Origin: Methylophilaceae bacterium
GTDB lineage: Bacteria; Pseudomonadota; Gammaproteobacteria; Burkholderiales; Methylophilaceae
Assembly (NCBI GenBank): GCA_027488395.1
Contig: JAIYBT010000027.1
Span: 1 to 45,816 of the forward strand
DNA: 45,816 nucleotides
Direction: 5' to 3'
Made by a program: the position numbers and the translations under genes. How positions within the stretch are numbered: the first letter of the stretch is position 1; each line of letters begins with the position of its first letter. Positions 34,933 through 45,644 of this stretch are shown here, piece by piece. The notes below the pieces were generated by a model. The model saw only the letters and a program-made list of their open reading frames with translations, had not been told where the DNA came from and ran no database searches.

Positions 34933-36246
34933 TTAGCGACCAGAACCTTTAAAATTTGCTTTTTTAAGCAGCCCTTCATACTGTTGAGACATCAGATGAG
35001 ACTGCACTTGTGTCATAAAATCCATGGTTACAACCACAATAATCAACAAGGAGGTGCCTCCAAAATAAAATGGAGTATTAAATTTCAAAATCAAAAATTC
35101 AGGTAGCAAGCAAACCAACGTAATGTACAAAGCACCAATTAACGTTAATCTACCCATAATACGGTCTATATACTTAGCGGTTTGATCACCAGGACGAATA
35201 CCTGGCACAAACGCACCGCTCTTCTTTAAATTATCTGCTGTTTCTTTTGGATTAAATACCAATGCAGTATAAAAAAAGGCAAAAAACAAAATAGCCAATG
35301 TAAACAACAATATATATAAGGGCTGACCAGGCGATAATTTCGCACTCACATCTTTCAACCAATACATATGCTCACTACTTCCAAACCAACCTGCGAGAGT
35401 TGCTGGAAATAAAATAATACTAGAGGCAAAAATAGGCGGAATTACACCAGCCATATTTAGCTTTAATGGCAAATGCGTAGACTGTCCACCATACACACGA
35501 TTACCAACCTGTCTTTTTGCATAATTAACAGTTATTTTTCTCTGGCCACGTTCAACAAAAACAACTAAAGCAGTAACAAATACAATTGCAATAAACAAAA
35601 ATATCACTAGCGGAATTGAAAAAGCGCCAGATTTCGCAAGATCTAACGTGCTTCCAATTGCATTGGGCAAACCAGCCACAATACCTGCAAAAATAATGAT
35701 TGAGATACCATTACCTATACCTCTCTCGGTAATTTGCTCACCCAACCACATTAAAAACATCGTACCAGCGACCAAAGTTGTAATTGCGGTAATTCGGAAT
35801 GCAAAGCCAGGATCTAAAACCAGACCAGCTTGACCCTCTAACGCAATAGCAATACCAAGCGCCTGAAACGTTGCTAACAGGACAGTGCCATAACGAGTGT
35901 ACTTCGTGATTTGACGGCGCCCTGCTTCACCTTCTTTTTTTAGCTGCTCAAGCTGTGGTGACACAACAGTCAACAACTGCATAATAATTGAAGCAGAAAT
36001 GTAAGGCATGATTCCCAGCGCGAACACCGTGAATCTTGACAACGCACCCCCTGAAAACATATTAAACATACCCAAGATGCCATCTTTTTGGGTATCAAAT
36101 AATTGCTTCAGTACAGTTGGGTCGATGCCTGGCACTGGAACATGTGCACCTAAGCGATACACAATTAACGCACCCAACAAAAACCACAAGCGGCTTTTTA
36201 ACTCACCTAACTTGCTCATTGAGCCTAATATATTATCCTGTGCCAA
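34933..36246 (-). CDS. secY: Protein translocase subunit SecY
   Basis: 437 aa with ten hydrophobic segments; typical blocks are [69 protein letters not shown] and [16 protein letters not shown]. It is the channel of the Sec machinery. The only start giving a full N-terminus is TTG at 36246 (translated MAQDNILG); the first ATG (36219) would remove nine residues. Located after rplO, as in the spc operon. Confidence 0.97.
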   Translation of the reverse strand: MAQDNILGSMSKLGELKSRLWFLLGALIVYRLGAHVPVPGIDPTVLKQLFDTQKDGILGMFNMFSGGALSRFTVFALGIMPYISASIIMQLLTVVSPQLEQLKKEGEAGRRQITKYTRYGTVLLATFQALGIAIALEGQAGLVLDPGFAFRITAITTLVAGTMFLMWLGEQITERGIGNGISIIIFAGIVAGLPNAIGSTLDLAKSGAFSIPLVIFLFIAIVFVTALVVFVERGQRKITVNYAKRQVGNRVYGGQSTHLPLKLNMAGVIPPIFASSIILFPATLAGWFGSSEHMYWLKDVSAKLSPGQPLYILLFTLAILFFAFFYTALVFNPKETADNLKKSGAFVPGIRPGDQTAKYIDRIMGRLTLIGALYITLVCLLPEFLILKFNTPFYFGGTSLLIIVVVTMDFMTQVQSHLMSQQYEGLLKKANFKGSGR

Positions 36247-36269
36247 GCGAATACTCTCTTTAACAACAA

Positions 36270-36707
36270 TTAAACTTCAAGCACTTTGCCGCCAGCAGCT
36301 TCAATGGCTAACTTTGCACCTTTTGTTAACATCAAACCTTGAACTTGTAATTTTGAGCTGACTTCACCAGACAAGTATACTTTCACGGCTTTTACGCTTG
36401 CAGGAACAAGTTTTGCTGCTTTTAGTGTCAAGATATCGATAACTTCGGCATCAACTAAAACCAACTCACTGGTTCGAATACGCGCTGTGTCTGCGTGCGT
36501 CAAAGAGTTAAAACCACGCTTAGGCAAGCGACGTTGTAGGGGCATTTGACCGCCTTCAAAACCTACTTTATGAAAGCCACCTGCACGAGATTTTTGGCCT
36601 TTATGACCACGACCAGCTGTTTTACCCAAACCAGAACCAATACCACGACCCAAGCGACGACGCTCTTTTTTGGCACCCTCAGCAGGTTTAATTGAATTTA
36701 ATAGCAT
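36270..36707 (-). CDS. rplO: 50S ribosomal protein L15
   Basis: 145 aa. N-terminal Gly/Arg-rich tail ([40 protein letters not shown]) and globular C-terminus. Its start overlaps the rpmD stop by one base. Confidence 0.98.
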   Translation of the reverse strand: MLLNSIKPAEGAKKERRRLGRGIGSGLGKTAGRGHKGQKSRAGGFHKVGFEGGQMPLQRRLPKRGFNSLTHADTARIRTSELVLVDAEVIDILTLKAAKLVPASVKAVKVYLSGEVSSKLQVQGLMLTKGAKLAIEAAGGKVLEV

Positions 36708-36904
36708 TATGCGTCCACCTTTACTAAATAACTCACAGCATTGATCATGCCGCGGATTTCAGGCGTATCTTGCACTTCAACGGTATGATGCATGCGACGC
36801 AAACCTAAACCTCGAACGGTGGCTTTATGTGCTTCAATACGTCCAATTAAACTTCTTACCAACGTTACCTTTAGGGTAACAACTTCTTTTTTTGCCTTAG
36901 CCAT
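36707..36904 (-). CDS. rpmD: 50S ribosomal protein L30
   Basis: 65 aa with [20 protein letters not shown] and [12 protein letters not shown]. Between rpsE and rplO; 2 bp after rpsE. Confidence 0.97.
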   Translation of the reverse strand: MAKAKKEVVTLKVTLVRSLIGRIEAHKATVRGLGLRRMHHTVEVQDTPEIRGMINAVSYLVKVDA

Positions 36905-36906
36905 GA

Positions 36907-37416
36907 TTAGCCTCTAATTTCTTCGATGGTTTTACCGCGTTTTGCAGCAATCTCAGAAGGGGTGTTCATTGAAGCCAAGCCATTTAAAGTTGCTCTAACC
37001 AAATTGTATGGATTAGTAGAACCAATACTCTTAGCAACCACATTCGTAATGCCCATTACCTCAAAAATAGCGCGCATTGCACCACCAGCAATAATGCCTG
37101 TACCTTCTGAAGCAGGTTGAATAAGCACTTTAGCAGCACCATGCACACCAGTGACAGCATGATAAAGTGTGCCGTTGTTTAAGTTTACTTTCACCATACC
37201 ACGACGGGCTTCATCCATTGCTTTTTGAACAGCAACAGGCACTTCACGTGCTTTACCTTTACCCATTCCAACTGCACCATCACCATCACCAACGACAGTT
37301 AAAGCAGCGAAACTCATGATACGACCACCCTTAACCGTTTTACTTACACGGTTAACAGTAATCATTTTTTCGCGCAAACCATCAGTTTGCTGCTGTTGTT
37401 CAATATCTTTAGCCAT
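36907..37416 (-). CDS. rpsE: 30S ribosomal protein S5
   Basis: 169 aa. The N-terminal RNA-binding fold has [19 protein letters not shown] and the loop [17 protein letters not shown]; the C-terminal part has [18 protein letters not shown]. Decoding-accuracy protein of the small subunit; spc operon. Confidence 0.98.
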   Translation of the reverse strand: MAKDIEQQQQTDGLREKMITVNRVSKTVKGGRIMSFAALTVVGDGDGAVGMGKGKAREVPVAVQKAMDEARRGMVKVNLNNGTLYHAVTGVHGAAKVLIQPASEGTGIIAGGAMRAIFEVMGITNVVAKSIGSTNPYNLVRATLNGLASMNTPSEIAAKRGKTIEEIRG

Positions 37417-37430
37417 TGTTATCTCACTAA

Positions 37431-37784
37431 TTAAAATTTGAGACCGTTTTCACGGGCTGCATCGGCCAAAGCCTTAATACGACCGTGATATTTGTAGCCT
37501 GAACGATCAAATGCAACTTCAGAAATGCCAGCTTTAACCGCTTTTTCAGCAATTAATTTACCAATCAGGGTCGCAGCTTCAATGTTGCCACCATTTTTGA
37601 GTTGTTGACGCACACTAGCCTCAACAGTAGAAGCACTCGCTAATACACGATCACCAGTTTCAGCAATGATTTGCGCATAAATGTGCGTATTAGTACGATG
37701 CACACTCAAACGTGTAACTTTTAACTCGGCAATTTTGGCACGGGTTTTACGTGCACGGCGCAAGCGGTTATTTACGTTTTTCAT
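37431..37784 (-). CDS. rplR: 50S ribosomal protein L18
   Basis: 117 aa with [16 protein letters not shown] and [20 protein letters not shown]. It binds 5S rRNA. A perfect 11-bp hairpin lies in the 60-bp gap between the rplF stop and this start. Confidence 0.98.
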   Translation of the reverse strand: MKNVNNRLRRARKTRAKIAELKVTRLSVHRTNTHIYAQIIAETGDRVLASASTVEASVRQQLKNGGNIEAATLIGKLIAEKAVKAGISEVAFDRSGYKYHGRIKALADAARENGLKF

Positions 37785-37811
37785 TCAATTTACCTTTAAA
37801 TTTGGTTCATT

Positions 37812-37837
37812 GTTATCGCTTTTACTAAAGCGATAAC
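37812..37837. repeat. Perfect 11-bp palindromic hairpin between rplF and rplR
   Basis: GTTATCGCTTT (37812-37822), loop TACT, AAAGCGATAAC (37827-37837). It has no T-tract downstream on the minus strand, so it is not a classical terminator. It could be an RNA-processing or stability element within the spc mRNA. Confidence 0.7.
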
Positions 37838-37844
37838 GATTTAC

Positions 37845-38378
37845 TTATTTTTTCTTGGTTTCTTTAATTGCAACCACTTCATCCGCATAACGAACACCTT
37901 TACCTTTGTAAGGCTCTGGCGCACGATAAGCACGAATTTGAGCGGCTACTTGACCAATAACCTGTTTATTAGCACCCGTTAAAATCACCTCAGTTGGTGT
38001 AGGCGTTTGTACCGTAACACCTTCAGGCATTTTGTGATTAATCGGATGAGAATAACCCAACTCAAGATTTAACATTGCACCATGCGCATTGGCCTTATAA
38101 CCAACACCAATTAAGGTCAATTTACGGGTAAAGCCTGTAGAAACACCATGCACCATATTTGACAACAACGCACGAATAGTACCTGACATGGCCTGCGCAT
38201 GTTTAGATGCGTTATTAGCTGACACTAACAACTGCTCACCATCACGTGCAATGGAAATGTCAGAGGACAAGGCTTGTGATAATTTACCTAATGGACCGCT
38301 AACAGCAATCTCAGAGGGTGAAATAACAACTTCAACTTTCGCTGGAATCGCAACTGGGTTTTTAGCAACGCGTGACAT
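37845..38378 (-). CDS. rplF: 50S ribosomal protein L6
   Basis: 177 aa, starting [17 protein letters not shown] and ending with [20 protein letters not shown]. Two repeated L6 folds; spc operon between rpsH and rplR. Confidence 0.98.
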   Translation of the reverse strand: MSRVAKNPVAIPAKVEVVISPSEIAVSGPLGKLSQALSSDISIARDGEQLLVSANNASKHAQAMSGTIRALLSNMVHGVSTGFTRKLTLIGVGYKANAHGAMLNLELGYSHPINHKMPEGVTVQTPTPTEVILTGANKQVIGQVAAQIRAYRAPEPYKGKGVRYADEVVAIKETKKK

Positions 38379-38390
38379 AGCAACTCCTCA

Positions 38391-38786
38391 TTAAGCCACG
38401 ATACAGAGCACTTCACCACCGATACCGGCAGCTTGGGCTTTGCGATCTGTCATCACACCCTTAGAGGTAGAAACGATGGTGACACCCAAACCGTTCATTA
38501 CCTTAGGCAAATGCTGACTACCTTTATAAATTCTTAAACCTGGCTTACTAACGCGCTCAATCTTTTCAATTACAGGACGACCAGCGTAATACTTCAGGCT
38601 AATGTTAAGTACGGGTTTACCGTCATTACTTAACACATTAAAATCTTCGATATAACCTTCATCTTTTAACACATTGGCAATAGCACCCTTCACTTTTGAA
38701 GCGGGCATTGTCACAGATGGCTTATTCGTACGCTGCGCGTTACGAATACGGGTCAACATATCGGCAATCGGATCACTCATACTCAT
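38391..38786 (-). CDS. rpsH: 30S ribosomal protein S8
   Basis: 131 aa, starting [18 protein letters not shown] and ending [11 protein letters not shown], with [17 protein letters not shown] [14 protein letters not shown]. Binds 16S rRNA helix 21; in E. coli it is the repressor of the spc operon. Confidence 0.98.
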   Translation of the reverse strand: MSMSDPIADMLTRIRNAQRTNKPSVTMPASKVKGAIANVLKDEGYIEDFNVLSNDGKPVLNISLKYYAGRPVIEKIERVSKPGLRIYKGSQHLPKVMNGLGVTIVSTSKGVMTDRKAQAAGIGGEVLCIVA

Positions 38787-38801
38787 AGTTTTATTCCTCC
38801 G

Positions 38802-39107
38802 TTACCAGCTAGCTTTGGTGACGCCCGGCACTTGACCGCTCATCATCAAATCACGCAATTTACTACGCGCAATACCAAATTTACTAAAAACACCACGTGG
38901 GCGACCTGTCAAAGCACAACGATTGCGTTGACGCACAGGGCTTGAATTGCGTGGAAGACTTTGCAACTTTAAACGAGCCGCCATACGATCTTCAGCTGTT
39001 AAAGTCTGATCGTTAATAATTGCAGTCAATTCAGCACGTTTGGCAGCATATTTTTTTACGGTTTCGCGACGCTTAAGTTCGCGTTCTGTCATACAAAGTT
39101 TAGCCAT
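38802..39107 (-). CDS. rpsN: 30S ribosomal protein S14 (zinc-free form)
   Basis: 101 aa long form without the CxxC pairs of the zinc version. Contains [20 protein letters not shown] and [17 protein letters not shown]. 3 bp after rplE. Confidence 0.98.
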   Translation of the reverse strand: MAKLCMTERELKRRETVKKYAAKRAELTAIINDQTLTAEDRMAARLKLQSLPRNSSPVRQRNRCALTGRPRGVFSKFGIARSKLRDLMMSGQVPGVTKASW

Positions 39108-39110
39108 GAC

Positions 39111-39650
39111 TTAACCTCTGAAAGGAAAACTAAATGCAGCCAAGAGCGCTTTCGCCTCTTCGTCTGATTTTGCAGTTGTTGTAATGGTAATATTCATACC
39201 ACGGAGCGCGTCGATTTTATCGTATTCGATCTCAGGGAAAATAATCTGCTCTTTAACGCCCATGTTGTAATTTCCACGACCATCAAATGACTTACCTGAA
39301 ATACCACGAAAGTCACGAATACGCGGAATCGCTACCGTAATTAAACGATCAAGAAATTCATACATACGCTCACGACGCAATGTAACTTTGCAACCAACCG
39401 GATAATCATCACGAATCTTAAAGGCCGCGACTGATTTTTTGGCTTTTGTAACAACTGGTTTTTGACCTGCAATTTTTTGCATATCAGCTACCGCATGTTC
39501 CATGACTTTTTTATCAGCCACAGCTTCACCAACACCCATATTTAATGTGATTTTTTCAATGCGAGGGACTTGCATTGAAGAGGTATAACCAAACTGTTCA
39601 GTTAGTTTGGCAACCACGGTATCTTTATAGTACTGTTTTAAACGCGCCAT
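39111..39650 (-). CDS. rplE: 50S ribosomal protein L5
   Basis: 179 aa with [37 protein letters not shown] and KEQIIFPEI. Binds 5S rRNA in the central protuberance. Spc operon, 8 bp after rplX. Confidence 0.98.
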   Translation of the reverse strand: MARLKQYYKDTVVAKLTEQFGYTSSMQVPRIEKITLNMGVGEAVADKKVMEHAVADMQKIAGQKPVVTKAKKSVAAFKIRDDYPVGCKVTLRRERMYEFLDRLITVAIPRIRDFRGISGKSFDGRGNYNMGVKEQIIFPEIEYDKIDALRGMNITITTTAKSDEEAKALLAAFSFPFRG

Positions 39651-39658
39651 AATCTTTC

Positions 39659-39976
39659 CTATGCGTCGATTGTTTCGCCGTTTGATTTAAACACGCGAAC
39701 TTTACGACCATCTTCCAACACCTTGAAACCAACACGATCAGCTTTTTGTGTTGCACCATTAAAGATAGCAACATTAGAAATGTCTAAGGGCATTTCCTTA
39801 GTGATGATGCCACCAGTGATTCCGCGCATAGGATTTGGTTTTGCGTGCTTTTTAACAACATTCAAACCTTCTACTACCACATGCCCAGATGGTAAAACGT
39901 TTATCACACTACCCGTTTTACCTTTATCCTTACCAGTATTTAAAATGACTTGGTCACCCTTACGAATTTTACTCAT
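39659..39976 (-). CDS. rplX: 50S ribosomal protein L24
   Basis: 105 aa from the ATG at 39976 ([20 protein letters not shown], a KOW motif), preceded by GGAGG. The reading from 39991 begins with TTG and adds five unneeded residues. Early assembly protein of the large subunit. Confidence 0.97.
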   Translation of the reverse strand: MSKIRKGDQVILNTGKDKGKTGSVINVLPSGHVVVEGLNVVKKHAKPNPMRGITGGIITKEMPLDISNVAIFNGATQKADRVGFKVLEDGRKVRVFKSNGETIDA

Positions 39977-39994
39977 CTTTTTTGCCTCCAAGCC

Positions 39995-40363
39995 TTATAA
40001 CACTTCAGGCGCTAATGAAACGATTTTCATAAATCGTTCACTACGCAACTCACGTGTTACTGGACCAAAAATACGTGTACCAATTGGTTCAAGTTTGTTG
40101 TTCAACAAAACTGCGGCATTCGCATCAAATTTAACTAGAGAACCATCAGGACGACGAACACCCTTAGCAGTACGTACAACCACTGCACTGTACACTTCGC
40201 CTTTTTTGACACGACCACGAGGAGCAGCATCTTTAATGCTGACTTTGATGATGTCGCCAATGCTTGCATAACGGCGCTTAGAACCACCTAAGACCTTAAT
40301 ACATTGCACAGAACGCGCACCAGTGTTGTCGGCTACTTCTAGCCGAGATTGCATTTGAATCAT
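39995..40363 (-). CDS. rplN: 50S ribosomal protein L14
   Basis: 122 aa from the ATG at 40363 ([17 protein letters not shown]), with GGAG upstream; the ATG at 40378 is too long for the family. First gene of the spc unit, preceded by its own promoter and a long structured leader of about 120 nt. Confidence 0.97.
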   Translation of the reverse strand: MIQMQSRLEVADNTGARSVQCIKVLGGSKRRYASIGDIIKVSIKDAAPRGRVKKGEVYSAVVVRTAKGVRRPDGSLVKFDANAAVLLNNKLEPIGTRIFGPVTRELRSERFMKIVSLAPEVL

Positions 40364-40487
40364 GAGAATAATCTCCAACTTAATCCGTTAAACCACTACC
40401 AGCCGTTTGATTGCTCAATGACGGCCAATAGACCACGGTCAGTATTGGGGCGCCAGCTACATGCCAGCTAAGGCGGGCGCCGAAAAG
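40364..40487 (-). promoter_or_regulatory. Structured rplN leader
   Basis: About 124 nt between the predicted start of transcription (about 40487) and the rplN ATG. GGCGCC at 40449-40454 can pair with GGCGCC at 40476-40481, with an inner AGCT/AGCT stem (40455-40458 with 40466-40469). No terminator follows. Whether a ribosomal protein binds here is unknown. Confidence 0.45.
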
Positions 40488-40493
40488 TCCAAC

Positions 40494-40523
40494 ATTATAC
40501 AACTAAAAAAACGCTTGTGACAA
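40494..40523 (-). promoter_or_regulatory. Promoter of the spc operon, embedded in the S10-operon terminator
   Basis: Minus strand TTGTCA (40518-40523), 18-bp spacer, TATAAT (40494-40499). The -35 box lies inside the terminator hairpin that ends the upstream unit. Five of six -35 bases and all -10 bases match consensus. Confidence 0.75.
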
Positions 40524-40529
40524 GCGTTT
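40505..40529 (-). terminator. Rho-independent terminator after rpsQ (end of S10 operon)
   Basis: On the minus strand AAACGCTTG, loop TCA, CAAGCGTTT and a T-tract of seven or more (hairpin 40509-40529, tract to 40505). It lies 20 bp beyond the rpsQ stop and splits the ribosomal cluster into S10 and spc units. Confidence 0.88.
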
Positions 40530-40549
40530 CTATAGTTTTATTCTACTAC

Positions 40550-40807
40550 TTAGTTGCTCTCGATTTTACTTACAGTCCAAGTTTTAGTTTTGGAATAAGG
40601 ACGAGATTCAATAATTGTAACTAAATCACCTTCTTTACAAGCATTCGCTTCATCATGTGCGTGAAACTTGTTTGATTTAGATACCACTTTACCGATCAAA
40701 GGGTGTTTTACTTTACGCTCAACCAGCACAGTGACAGTTTTATCTGTTTTATTGCTGATAACGCGACCAGTCAAACTACGGACCACTTTAGTTTGTTCAG
40801 TCATCAT
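40550..40807 (-). CDS. rpsQ: 30S ribosomal protein S17
   Basis: 85 aa OB-fold protein: [18 protein letters not shown], then [14 protein letters not shown] and [11 protein letters not shown]. Its ATG overlaps the rpmC stop as ATGA; a second ATG follows immediately. Last gene of the S10 unit. Confidence 0.97.
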   Translation of the reverse strand: MMTEQTKVVRSLTGRVISNKTDKTVTVLVERKVKHPLIGKVVSKSNKFHAHDEANACKEGDLVTIIESRPYSKTKTWTVSKIESN

Positions 40808-40998
40808 AATTGTTTCGCCTTCTCAGCCATCACGGTTTTAACACGCGCAATATCTTTGCGCACTTTAACCAGCTGATCTACTTTATTAAGTTGTTGCGTT
40901 GCCAATTGCATACGTAAAGAAAACTGCGCTCTACGAAGCTCAACTAATTCATTGTTAAGCTCATCAGCTGACTTAGCTTTTAATTCGGAAGCTTTCAT
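40804..40998 (-). CDS. rpmC: 50S ribosomal protein L29
   Basis: 64 aa from the ATG at 40998 ([15 protein letters not shown]); AAGGAG is 8 nt upstream, whereas the ATG at 41004 would be only 2 nt from it. Two-helix protein at the exit tunnel. Confidence 0.97.
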   Translation of the reverse strand: MKASELKAKSADELNNELVELRRAQFSLRMQLATQQLNKVDQLVKVRKDIARVKTVMAEKAKQL

Positions 40999-41010
40999 AA
41001 TCATTACTCC

Positions 41011-41427
41011 TTAGCTACCAAGTTGACGCGTCATGAATGTGGTTTCAATTGGAAGCTTTGCAGCTGCCAAACGGAAAGCTTCACGTGCAAGCTCTTCACT
41101 TACACCATCCATCTCGTACAACATCTTACCTGGTTGAATTTGAGCAACGTAGTAATCCACACTACCTTTACCATTACCCATACGAACTTCAGCAGGTTTT
41201 TTAGAAATAGGCTGATCTGGAAACACACGAATCCAAACACGACCACCACGTTTGATGTGGCGCGTCATTACACGACGCGCAGCTTCAATTTGACGCGCAG
41301 TCAAGCGACCACGGCCAAGCGCTTTCAAGCCAAACTCACCAAAGCTCACTTTGTTACCAGTAGTCGCAATACCTTTATTACGACCTTTTTGCATCTTACG
41401 ATACTTTTGTCTAGACGGTTGTAGCAT
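41011..41427 (-). CDS. rplP: 50S ribosomal protein L16
   Basis: 138 aa: [19 protein letters not shown], then [18 protein letters not shown] and [13 protein letters not shown]. Starts inside the end of rpsC (17-bp overlap). Helps form the A-site region. Confidence 0.98.
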   Translation of the reverse strand: MLQPSRQKYRKMQKGRNKGIATTGNKVSFGEFGLKALGRGRLTARQIEAARRVMTRHIKRGGRVWIRVFPDQPISKKPAEVRMGNGKGSVDYYVAQIQPGKMLYEMDGVSEELAREAFRLAAAKLPIETTFMTRQLGS

Positions 41428-42127
41428 CTTTAGCCCTCGGCTTTCTTACTTTTTTCTCAGGCTCTGCATCGGTAACAACAGTGTTTGTTGTATGACCATC
41501 TGCAAAAATTTCACCTTTGAAAACCCAAACTTTAATCCCAATAATACCGTAGGTGGTTGAAGCCTCAGCCACACCATAGTCAATATCAGCACGCAATGTG
41601 TGGAGAGGTACACGACCTTCACGGTACCATTCGGTACGTGCAATCTCGATACCATTCAAACGGCCAGAGCTCATGATTTTGATCCCTTGCGCCCCTAAGC
41701 GCATTGCATTTTGCATTGCACGTTTCATGGCACGACGGAACATCACACGTTTTTCTAGCTGTTGTGCAATCGATTGCGCAATAAGCGTTGCATCAATCTC
41801 TGGTTTACGCACTTCTTCAATATTGAGGTGAACTGGAACACCCATCAACCCCTGTAATGCAGAGCGGAGTGATTCAATGTCTTCACCTTTTTTCCCAATC
41901 ACAACGCCTGGACGGGCACTATGAATGGTAATTTTGGCGTTTTTAGCTGGACGCTCAATAATGATTTTGCTGACAGCAGCACTGGCTAACTTCTTATTCA
42001 AAAACTCGCGGACTTTAATGTCACCCTGTAACATTGAAGGAAAGTTTTTGCTGTTTGAGTACCAACGTGACGCCCAGTTTTTCTGAACGCTCAAACGGAA
42101 CCCAATTGGATGTATTTTCTGTCCCAT
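41411..42127 (-). CDS. rpsC: 30S ribosomal protein S3
   Basis: 238 aa: N-terminal [17 protein letters not shown], a type II KH domain with [18 protein letters not shown], and the C-terminal domain [21 protein letters not shown] charged tail ([14 protein letters not shown]) extends over the rplP start. Confidence 0.98.
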   Translation of the reverse strand: MGQKIHPIGFRLSVQKNWASRWYSNSKNFPSMLQGDIKVREFLNKKLASAAVSKIIIERPAKNAKITIHSARPGVVIGKKGEDIESLRSALQGLMGVPVHLNIEEVRKPEIDATLIAQSIAQQLEKRVMFRRAMKRAMQNAMRLGAQGIKIMSSGRLNGIEIARTEWYREGRVPLHTLRADIDYGVAEASTTYGIIGIKVWVFKGEIFADGHTTNTVVTDAEPEKKVRKPRAKDATTV

Positions 42128-42128
42128 A

Positions 42129-42467
42129 TTATTCCTTTGAGTCTCCGACTGTCACATGAATATGACAGGTAGGTTTGGTAATACGACCTGCACGGCCTTT
42201 TGCACGCGCGCGGATGCGTTTCATTACCATGCCTTTATCGACATAAATTGAAGTCACCTTCAAAGTATCAATGTCAGCACCATTGTTATGTTCAGCGTTA
42301 GCAATGGCTGATTCAACGACTTTTTTAATAATTTCAGCGCCACGTTTTGGCGTAAACGCTAAAATATTTAAAGCTTGATCAACTTTTTTGCCACGCACTA
42401 AATCGGCCACCAAACGCGCTTTTTGCGGAGAAAGGTGTACGCCTCTTAAAATTGCAGTAACTTGCAT
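42129..42467 (-). CDS. rplV: 50S ribosomal protein L22
   Basis: 112 aa with [20 protein letters not shown] and the tunnel-loop region [20 protein letters not shown]. Starts 10 bp after rpsS; 1 bp before rpsC. Confidence 0.98.
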   Translation of the reverse strand: MQVTAILRGVHLSPQKARLVADLVRGKKVDQALNILAFTPKRGAEIIKKVVESAIANAEHNNGADIDTLKVTSIYVDKGMVMKRIRARAKGRAGRITKPTCHIHVTVGDSKE

Positions 42468-42477
42468 TTAAAGCCCC

Positions 42478-42753
42478 TTATTTCTTCGCTTTTTTATCAG
42501 CCGCGTGCCCTTTGAACGTGCGCGTTAACGCAAATTCACCTAGCTTGTGACCAACCATGTTTTCATTAATCAACACAGGCACATGTTGCTTACCGTTGTG
42601 CACTGCAATGGTTAAACCAATAAAATTTGGCAATACAGTCGAACGACGAGACCAAGTTTTAATTGGTTTTCTGTCACGGTTCGCTGACGCAGTTTCGACC
42701 TTTTTAGCCAAGTGAGCGTCCACAAATGGACCTTTTTTAATAGAACGTGCCAT
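42478..42753 (-). CDS. rpsS: 30S ribosomal protein S19
   Basis: 91 aa starting [19 protein letters not shown], with [15 protein letters not shown] and [18 protein letters not shown]. Head protein of the small subunit; 5 bp after rplB. Confidence 0.98.
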   Translation of the reverse strand: MARSIKKGPFVDAHLAKKVETASANRDRKPIKTWSRRSTVLPNFIGLTIAVHNGKQHVPVLINENMVGHKLGEFALTRTFKGHAADKKAKK

Positions 42754-42758
42754 AGCGA

Positions 42759-43592
42759 TTACCTTACATTTCTCGGACGACGACTTACGCGCATGTTATC
42801 AGTACGCTTATTCTTACGAGTACGATAACCCTTAGTTTTCTGACCCCATGGCGATACTGGGTTCATACCTGCAGCAGTACGACCTTCACCACCACCGTGC
42901 GGGTGATCAATCGGGTTCATTACCACACCGCGAACGGTAGGACGAACACCACGCCAGCGCATCGCACCTGCTTTACCGATTGAACGTAATGAATGCTCTT
43001 CATTGCCGACTTCGCCTAACGTTGCTTTGCAATCCACATGCACTCGACGCACTTCACCAGAGCGTAAACGTAGTTGCGCATAGGTACCTTCACGCGCTAA
43101 TAACTGCACTGATGTACCCGCAGAACGTGCAATTTGAGCACCCTTACCAGGTTGAATTTCAATGCAATGAATGGTGCTACCCACTGGAATATTGCGCAGA
43201 GGCAAGGCATTACCCGCGCGAATCGGCGCTTCAGAACCGCTAATCAACTGCGCACCAGCAGCAATTCCACGTGGTGCAATGATGTAACGACGTTCACCAT
43301 CTGCATAACACAATAATGCAATATTCGCAGTACGGTTTGGATCGTATTCAATACGTTCGACCGTTGCAGGAATACCATCTTTATTACGACGAAAATCGAT
43401 AATACGATAATGCTGCTTATGACCACCACCTTGGTGACGCGTAGTGATACGGCCGTTATTGTTACGACCAGCATTTTTACTTTGACTTTCCAACAGCGGC
43501 GCGTAAGGCTTGCCTTTGTGTAAATCAGGCGTGACCACCTTTAATACACCGCGACGGCCGGGGGAAGTTGGTTTGACTTTAACTAATGCCAT
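42759..43592 (-). CDS. rplB: 50S ribosomal protein L2
   Basis: 277 aa with [17 protein letters not shown], the [18 protein letters not shown] core and the peptidyl-transferase-associated [15 protein letters not shown] (conserved His). S10 unit, between rplW and rpsS. Confidence 0.98.
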   Translation of the reverse strand: MALVKVKPTSPGRRGVLKVVTPDLHKGKPYAPLLESQSKNAGRNNNGRITTRHQGGGHKQHYRIIDFRRNKDGIPATVERIEYDPNRTANIALLCYADGERRYIIAPRGIAAGAQLISGSEAPIRAGNALPLRNIPVGSTIHCIEIQPGKGAQIARSAGTSVQLLAREGTYAQLRLRSGEVRRVHVDCKATLGEVGNEEHSLRSIGKAGAMRWRGVRPTVRGVVMNPIDHPHGGGEGRTAAGMNPVSPWGQKTKGYRTRKNKRTDNMRVSRRPRNVR

Positions 43593-43603
43593 GTCTTCTC
43601 TCC

Positions 43604-43918
43604 TTATTCGCCAGCTGCAAAGTTAATTTCTTGACCTGGTTTTAAGCTTACATAAGCTTTTTTCCAGTCGTTACGTTTTCCGATACGACGGCCTGACCGT
43701 TTCACCTTACCTGCAACGTTAATGACAGATACGGATTCGACCTCAACTTTAAAAACCAACTCTACAGCGGCTTTAATTTCAGGCTTGGTTGCATCAGTAC
43801 GTACTTTAAATGCAATTTGCTGATATTTATCTGCAATAAACGTTGCCTTCTCAGTTATCTGAGGCGCAACAATTACTTGCAACAAACGATCTTGAATTTT
43901 GGTAGCTGCGTTAATCAT
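43604..43918 (-). CDS. rplW: 50S ribosomal protein L23
   Basis: 104 aa with [39 protein letters not shown] and the C-terminal [16 protein letters not shown]. Exit-tunnel protein that docks SRP and trigger factor. Overlaps the rplD stop by 4 bp. Confidence 0.97.
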   Translation of the reverse strand: MINAATKIQDRLLQVIVAPQITEKATFIADKYQQIAFKVRTDATKPEIKAAVELVFKVEVESVSVINVAGKVKRSGRRIGKRNDWKKAYVSLKPGQEINFAAGE

Positions 43919-44541
43919 GCCAAGATCTCCTCAAGTTTTTTCACTGCACCAGCAGTAACCAATACATTTGGAAAACGGACCAAACTTACAGGATCAGCAA
44001 ATTGTGCTTCAACCACCAATACGTTAGGTAAATTGCGCGATGACAGATAAAGATTTTCATCAAATCCTTCCGTCAACAGAAGAACGCCACCCGTGACACC
44101 TAAAGCATTTAACTTCTCAACAAATTGCTTAGTTTTTGGTGTATCCACTGAAAATCCATCAACCACTTTTAAGCGATCTTGACGTACCAACTCAGATAAT
44201 ATGGCCTGCATACCAGCACGGTATGATTTACGATTAACCTTATGGCTATAGTTTTCGTTTGGGCTATTTGGGAATGCACGACCACCTCCACGCCAAATTG
44301 GGCTTGATGCCATACCTGCTCGAGCGTTACCAGTCCCTTTTTGCGCATAAGGCTTGTGTGTGGTATGAGATACTGTTGCACGCGTTTTTTGTGCACGCGT
44401 CGCTGTACGCGCATTAGCCATGTAGGCCACAACAACTTGATGCACTAAAGCTTCATTATATTCACGGCCAAAGGTAACATCAGAGGCATCAACGCCTTTT
44501 TTAGCAACCTTACCGTTTTGATCAATTAGTTTTAATTCCAT
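43915..44541 (-). CDS. rplD: 50S ribosomal protein L4
   Basis: 208 aa: the tunnel loop has [20 protein letters not shown] and [19 protein letters not shown]. In E. coli L4 also represses the S10 operon. Overlaps the rplC stop by one base. Confidence 0.98.
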   Translation of the reverse strand: MELKLIDQNGKVAKKGVDASDVTFGREYNEALVHQVVVAYMANARTATRAQKTRATVSHTTHKPYAQKGTGNARAGMASSPIWRGGGRAFPNSPNENYSHKVNRKSYRAGMQAILSELVRQDRLKVVDGFSVDTPKTKQFVEKLNALGVTGGVLLLTEGFDENLYLSSRNLPNVLVVEAQFADPVSLVRFPNVLVTAGAVKKLEEILA

Positions 44542-45191
44542 TATTTCGCCCCTTTCGCTTTGATGGCGGGACGTACAACGACATTGCCACCTTTTGAACC
44601 AGGCACAGAACCTTTAATCAATAATAAATTACGCTCTGCATCCACTCGAACGATTTCCAAGTTTTGCGTGGTAACTTTCACATCACCCAAATGACCTGGC
44701 ATACGCTTACCTGGGAATACTCGGCCAGGATCTTGCGCCATACCAATTGAACCAGGTACATTATGTGAACGTGAGTTACCGTGTGAAGCACGGTTGGATG
44801 AGAAATTGTGACGCTTAATTGCGCCAGCAAAACCTTTACCAATTGAAGTGGCTGTCACATCAACTAATTGCCCAGGGGTAAAAATCTCAACGGTGACATT
44901 ACCACCCAATTGAAAATTAGCTAATACATCATCAGCCACATTGAATTCTTTTATACCAGCACCTGCAGCAACGCCAGCCTTGGCATAATGCCCAGTCAGC
45001 GCTTTGTTGATGCGGCTAGCACGGCGTTCGCCGTAAGCGACTTGCAAGCCTGTATAACCATCGCTTGCAACTGTCTTAACCTGTGTCACGCGGTTAGGTA
45101 CCACCTCTAACACTGTTACCGGAATGCTTGCGCCTTCATCAGTAAAAATGCGGGTCATACCGACCTTGCGACCAATAAGCCCTAAGCTCAT
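44541..45191 (-). CDS. rplC: 50S ribosomal protein L3
   Basis: 216 aa: [40 protein letters not shown] and the methylated-loop region [19 protein letters not shown]. It is preceded by a consensus-like promoter 65-93 bp upstream, so it can be transcribed independently of rpsJ. Confidence 0.98.
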   Translation of the reverse strand: MSLGLIGRKVGMTRIFTDEGASIPVTVLEVVPNRVTQVKTVASDGYTGLQVAYGERRASRINKALTGHYAKAGVAAGAGIKEFNVADDVLANFQLGGNVTVEIFTPGQLVDVTATSIGKGFAGAIKRHNFSSNRASHGNSRSHNVPGSIGMAQDPGRVFPGKRMPGHLGDVKVTTQNLEIVRVDAERNLLLIKGSVPGSKGGNVVVRPAIKAKGAK

Positions 45192-45255
45192 GATCAGTTC
45201 CTTATTTTATTGTGAAAATGGTCGATTACAATTGACCGACCACCGAAAAGCGCGG

Positions 45256-45284
45256 ATTATACCTAACTTATCCGCAGATAACAA
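45256..45284 (-). promoter_or_regulatory. Promoter between rpsJ and rplC
   Basis: Minus strand TTGTTA (45279-45284), 17-bp spacer, TATAAT (45256-45261), followed by GCGC discriminator sequence. The leader to rplC is about 60 nt and can form GGTCGGT/ATCGACC (around 45211-45232), a 7-bp stem. The -35 lies just beyond the rpsJ 3' end. Confidence 0.72.
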
Positions 45285-45290
45285 CCACTA

Positions 45291-45599
45291 TTACAACTTA
45301 ATTTCTACGTCAACACCCGCTGGTAAGTCTAATTTCATTAAGGCATCCACGGTTTTATCAGTTGGATCCACAATATCCATCAAACGTTGATGTGTACGAA
45401 TTTCAAACTGATCTCGTGATGTTTTGTTGACGTGCGGTGAACGCAAAATATCAAAACGCTCAATGCGCGTTGGCAGGGGCACTGGACCTTTTACCACTGC
45501 ACCGGTACGTTTTGCAGTATCTACAATTTCCAGCGCAGATTGATCAATTAAACGATAGTCAAACGCTTTTAAGCGGATACGAATTTTTTGAGCAGCCAT
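45291..45599 (-). CDS. rpsJ: 30S ribosomal protein S10
   Basis: 102 aa, [20 protein letters not shown] with [20 protein letters not shown] and [13 protein letters not shown]. It is also the NusE antitermination factor. A terminator-like hairpin separates it from tuf, and a promoter follows it, so it is partly isolated from rplC. Confidence 0.98.
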   Translation of the reverse strand: MAAQKIRIRLKAFDYRLIDQSALEIVDTAKRTGAVVKGPVPLPTRIERFDILRSPHVNKTSRDQFEIRTHQRLMDIVDPTDKTVDALMKLDLPAGVDVEIKL

Positions 45600-45618
45600 T
45601 TTTTTTCCTTATAAAGAG

Positions 45619-45644
45619 CAAAAACGGCAGGAGATTCCTGCCGC
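45619..45644 (-). terminator. Terminator-like hairpin between tuf and rpsJ
   Basis: Minus strand CGGCAGGA, loop ATC, TCCTGCCG (45625-45643) and then five T. An 8-bp GC-rich stem; the T-run is short, so it may act as a partial terminator that lets some tuf transcription into rpsJ. Confidence 0.7.

Noticed and set aside
41411..41427. 17-bp rpsC/rplP overlap as an anomaly
   Set aside because: Overlaps between tightly packed ribosomal genes are ordinary, and both proteins look intact.
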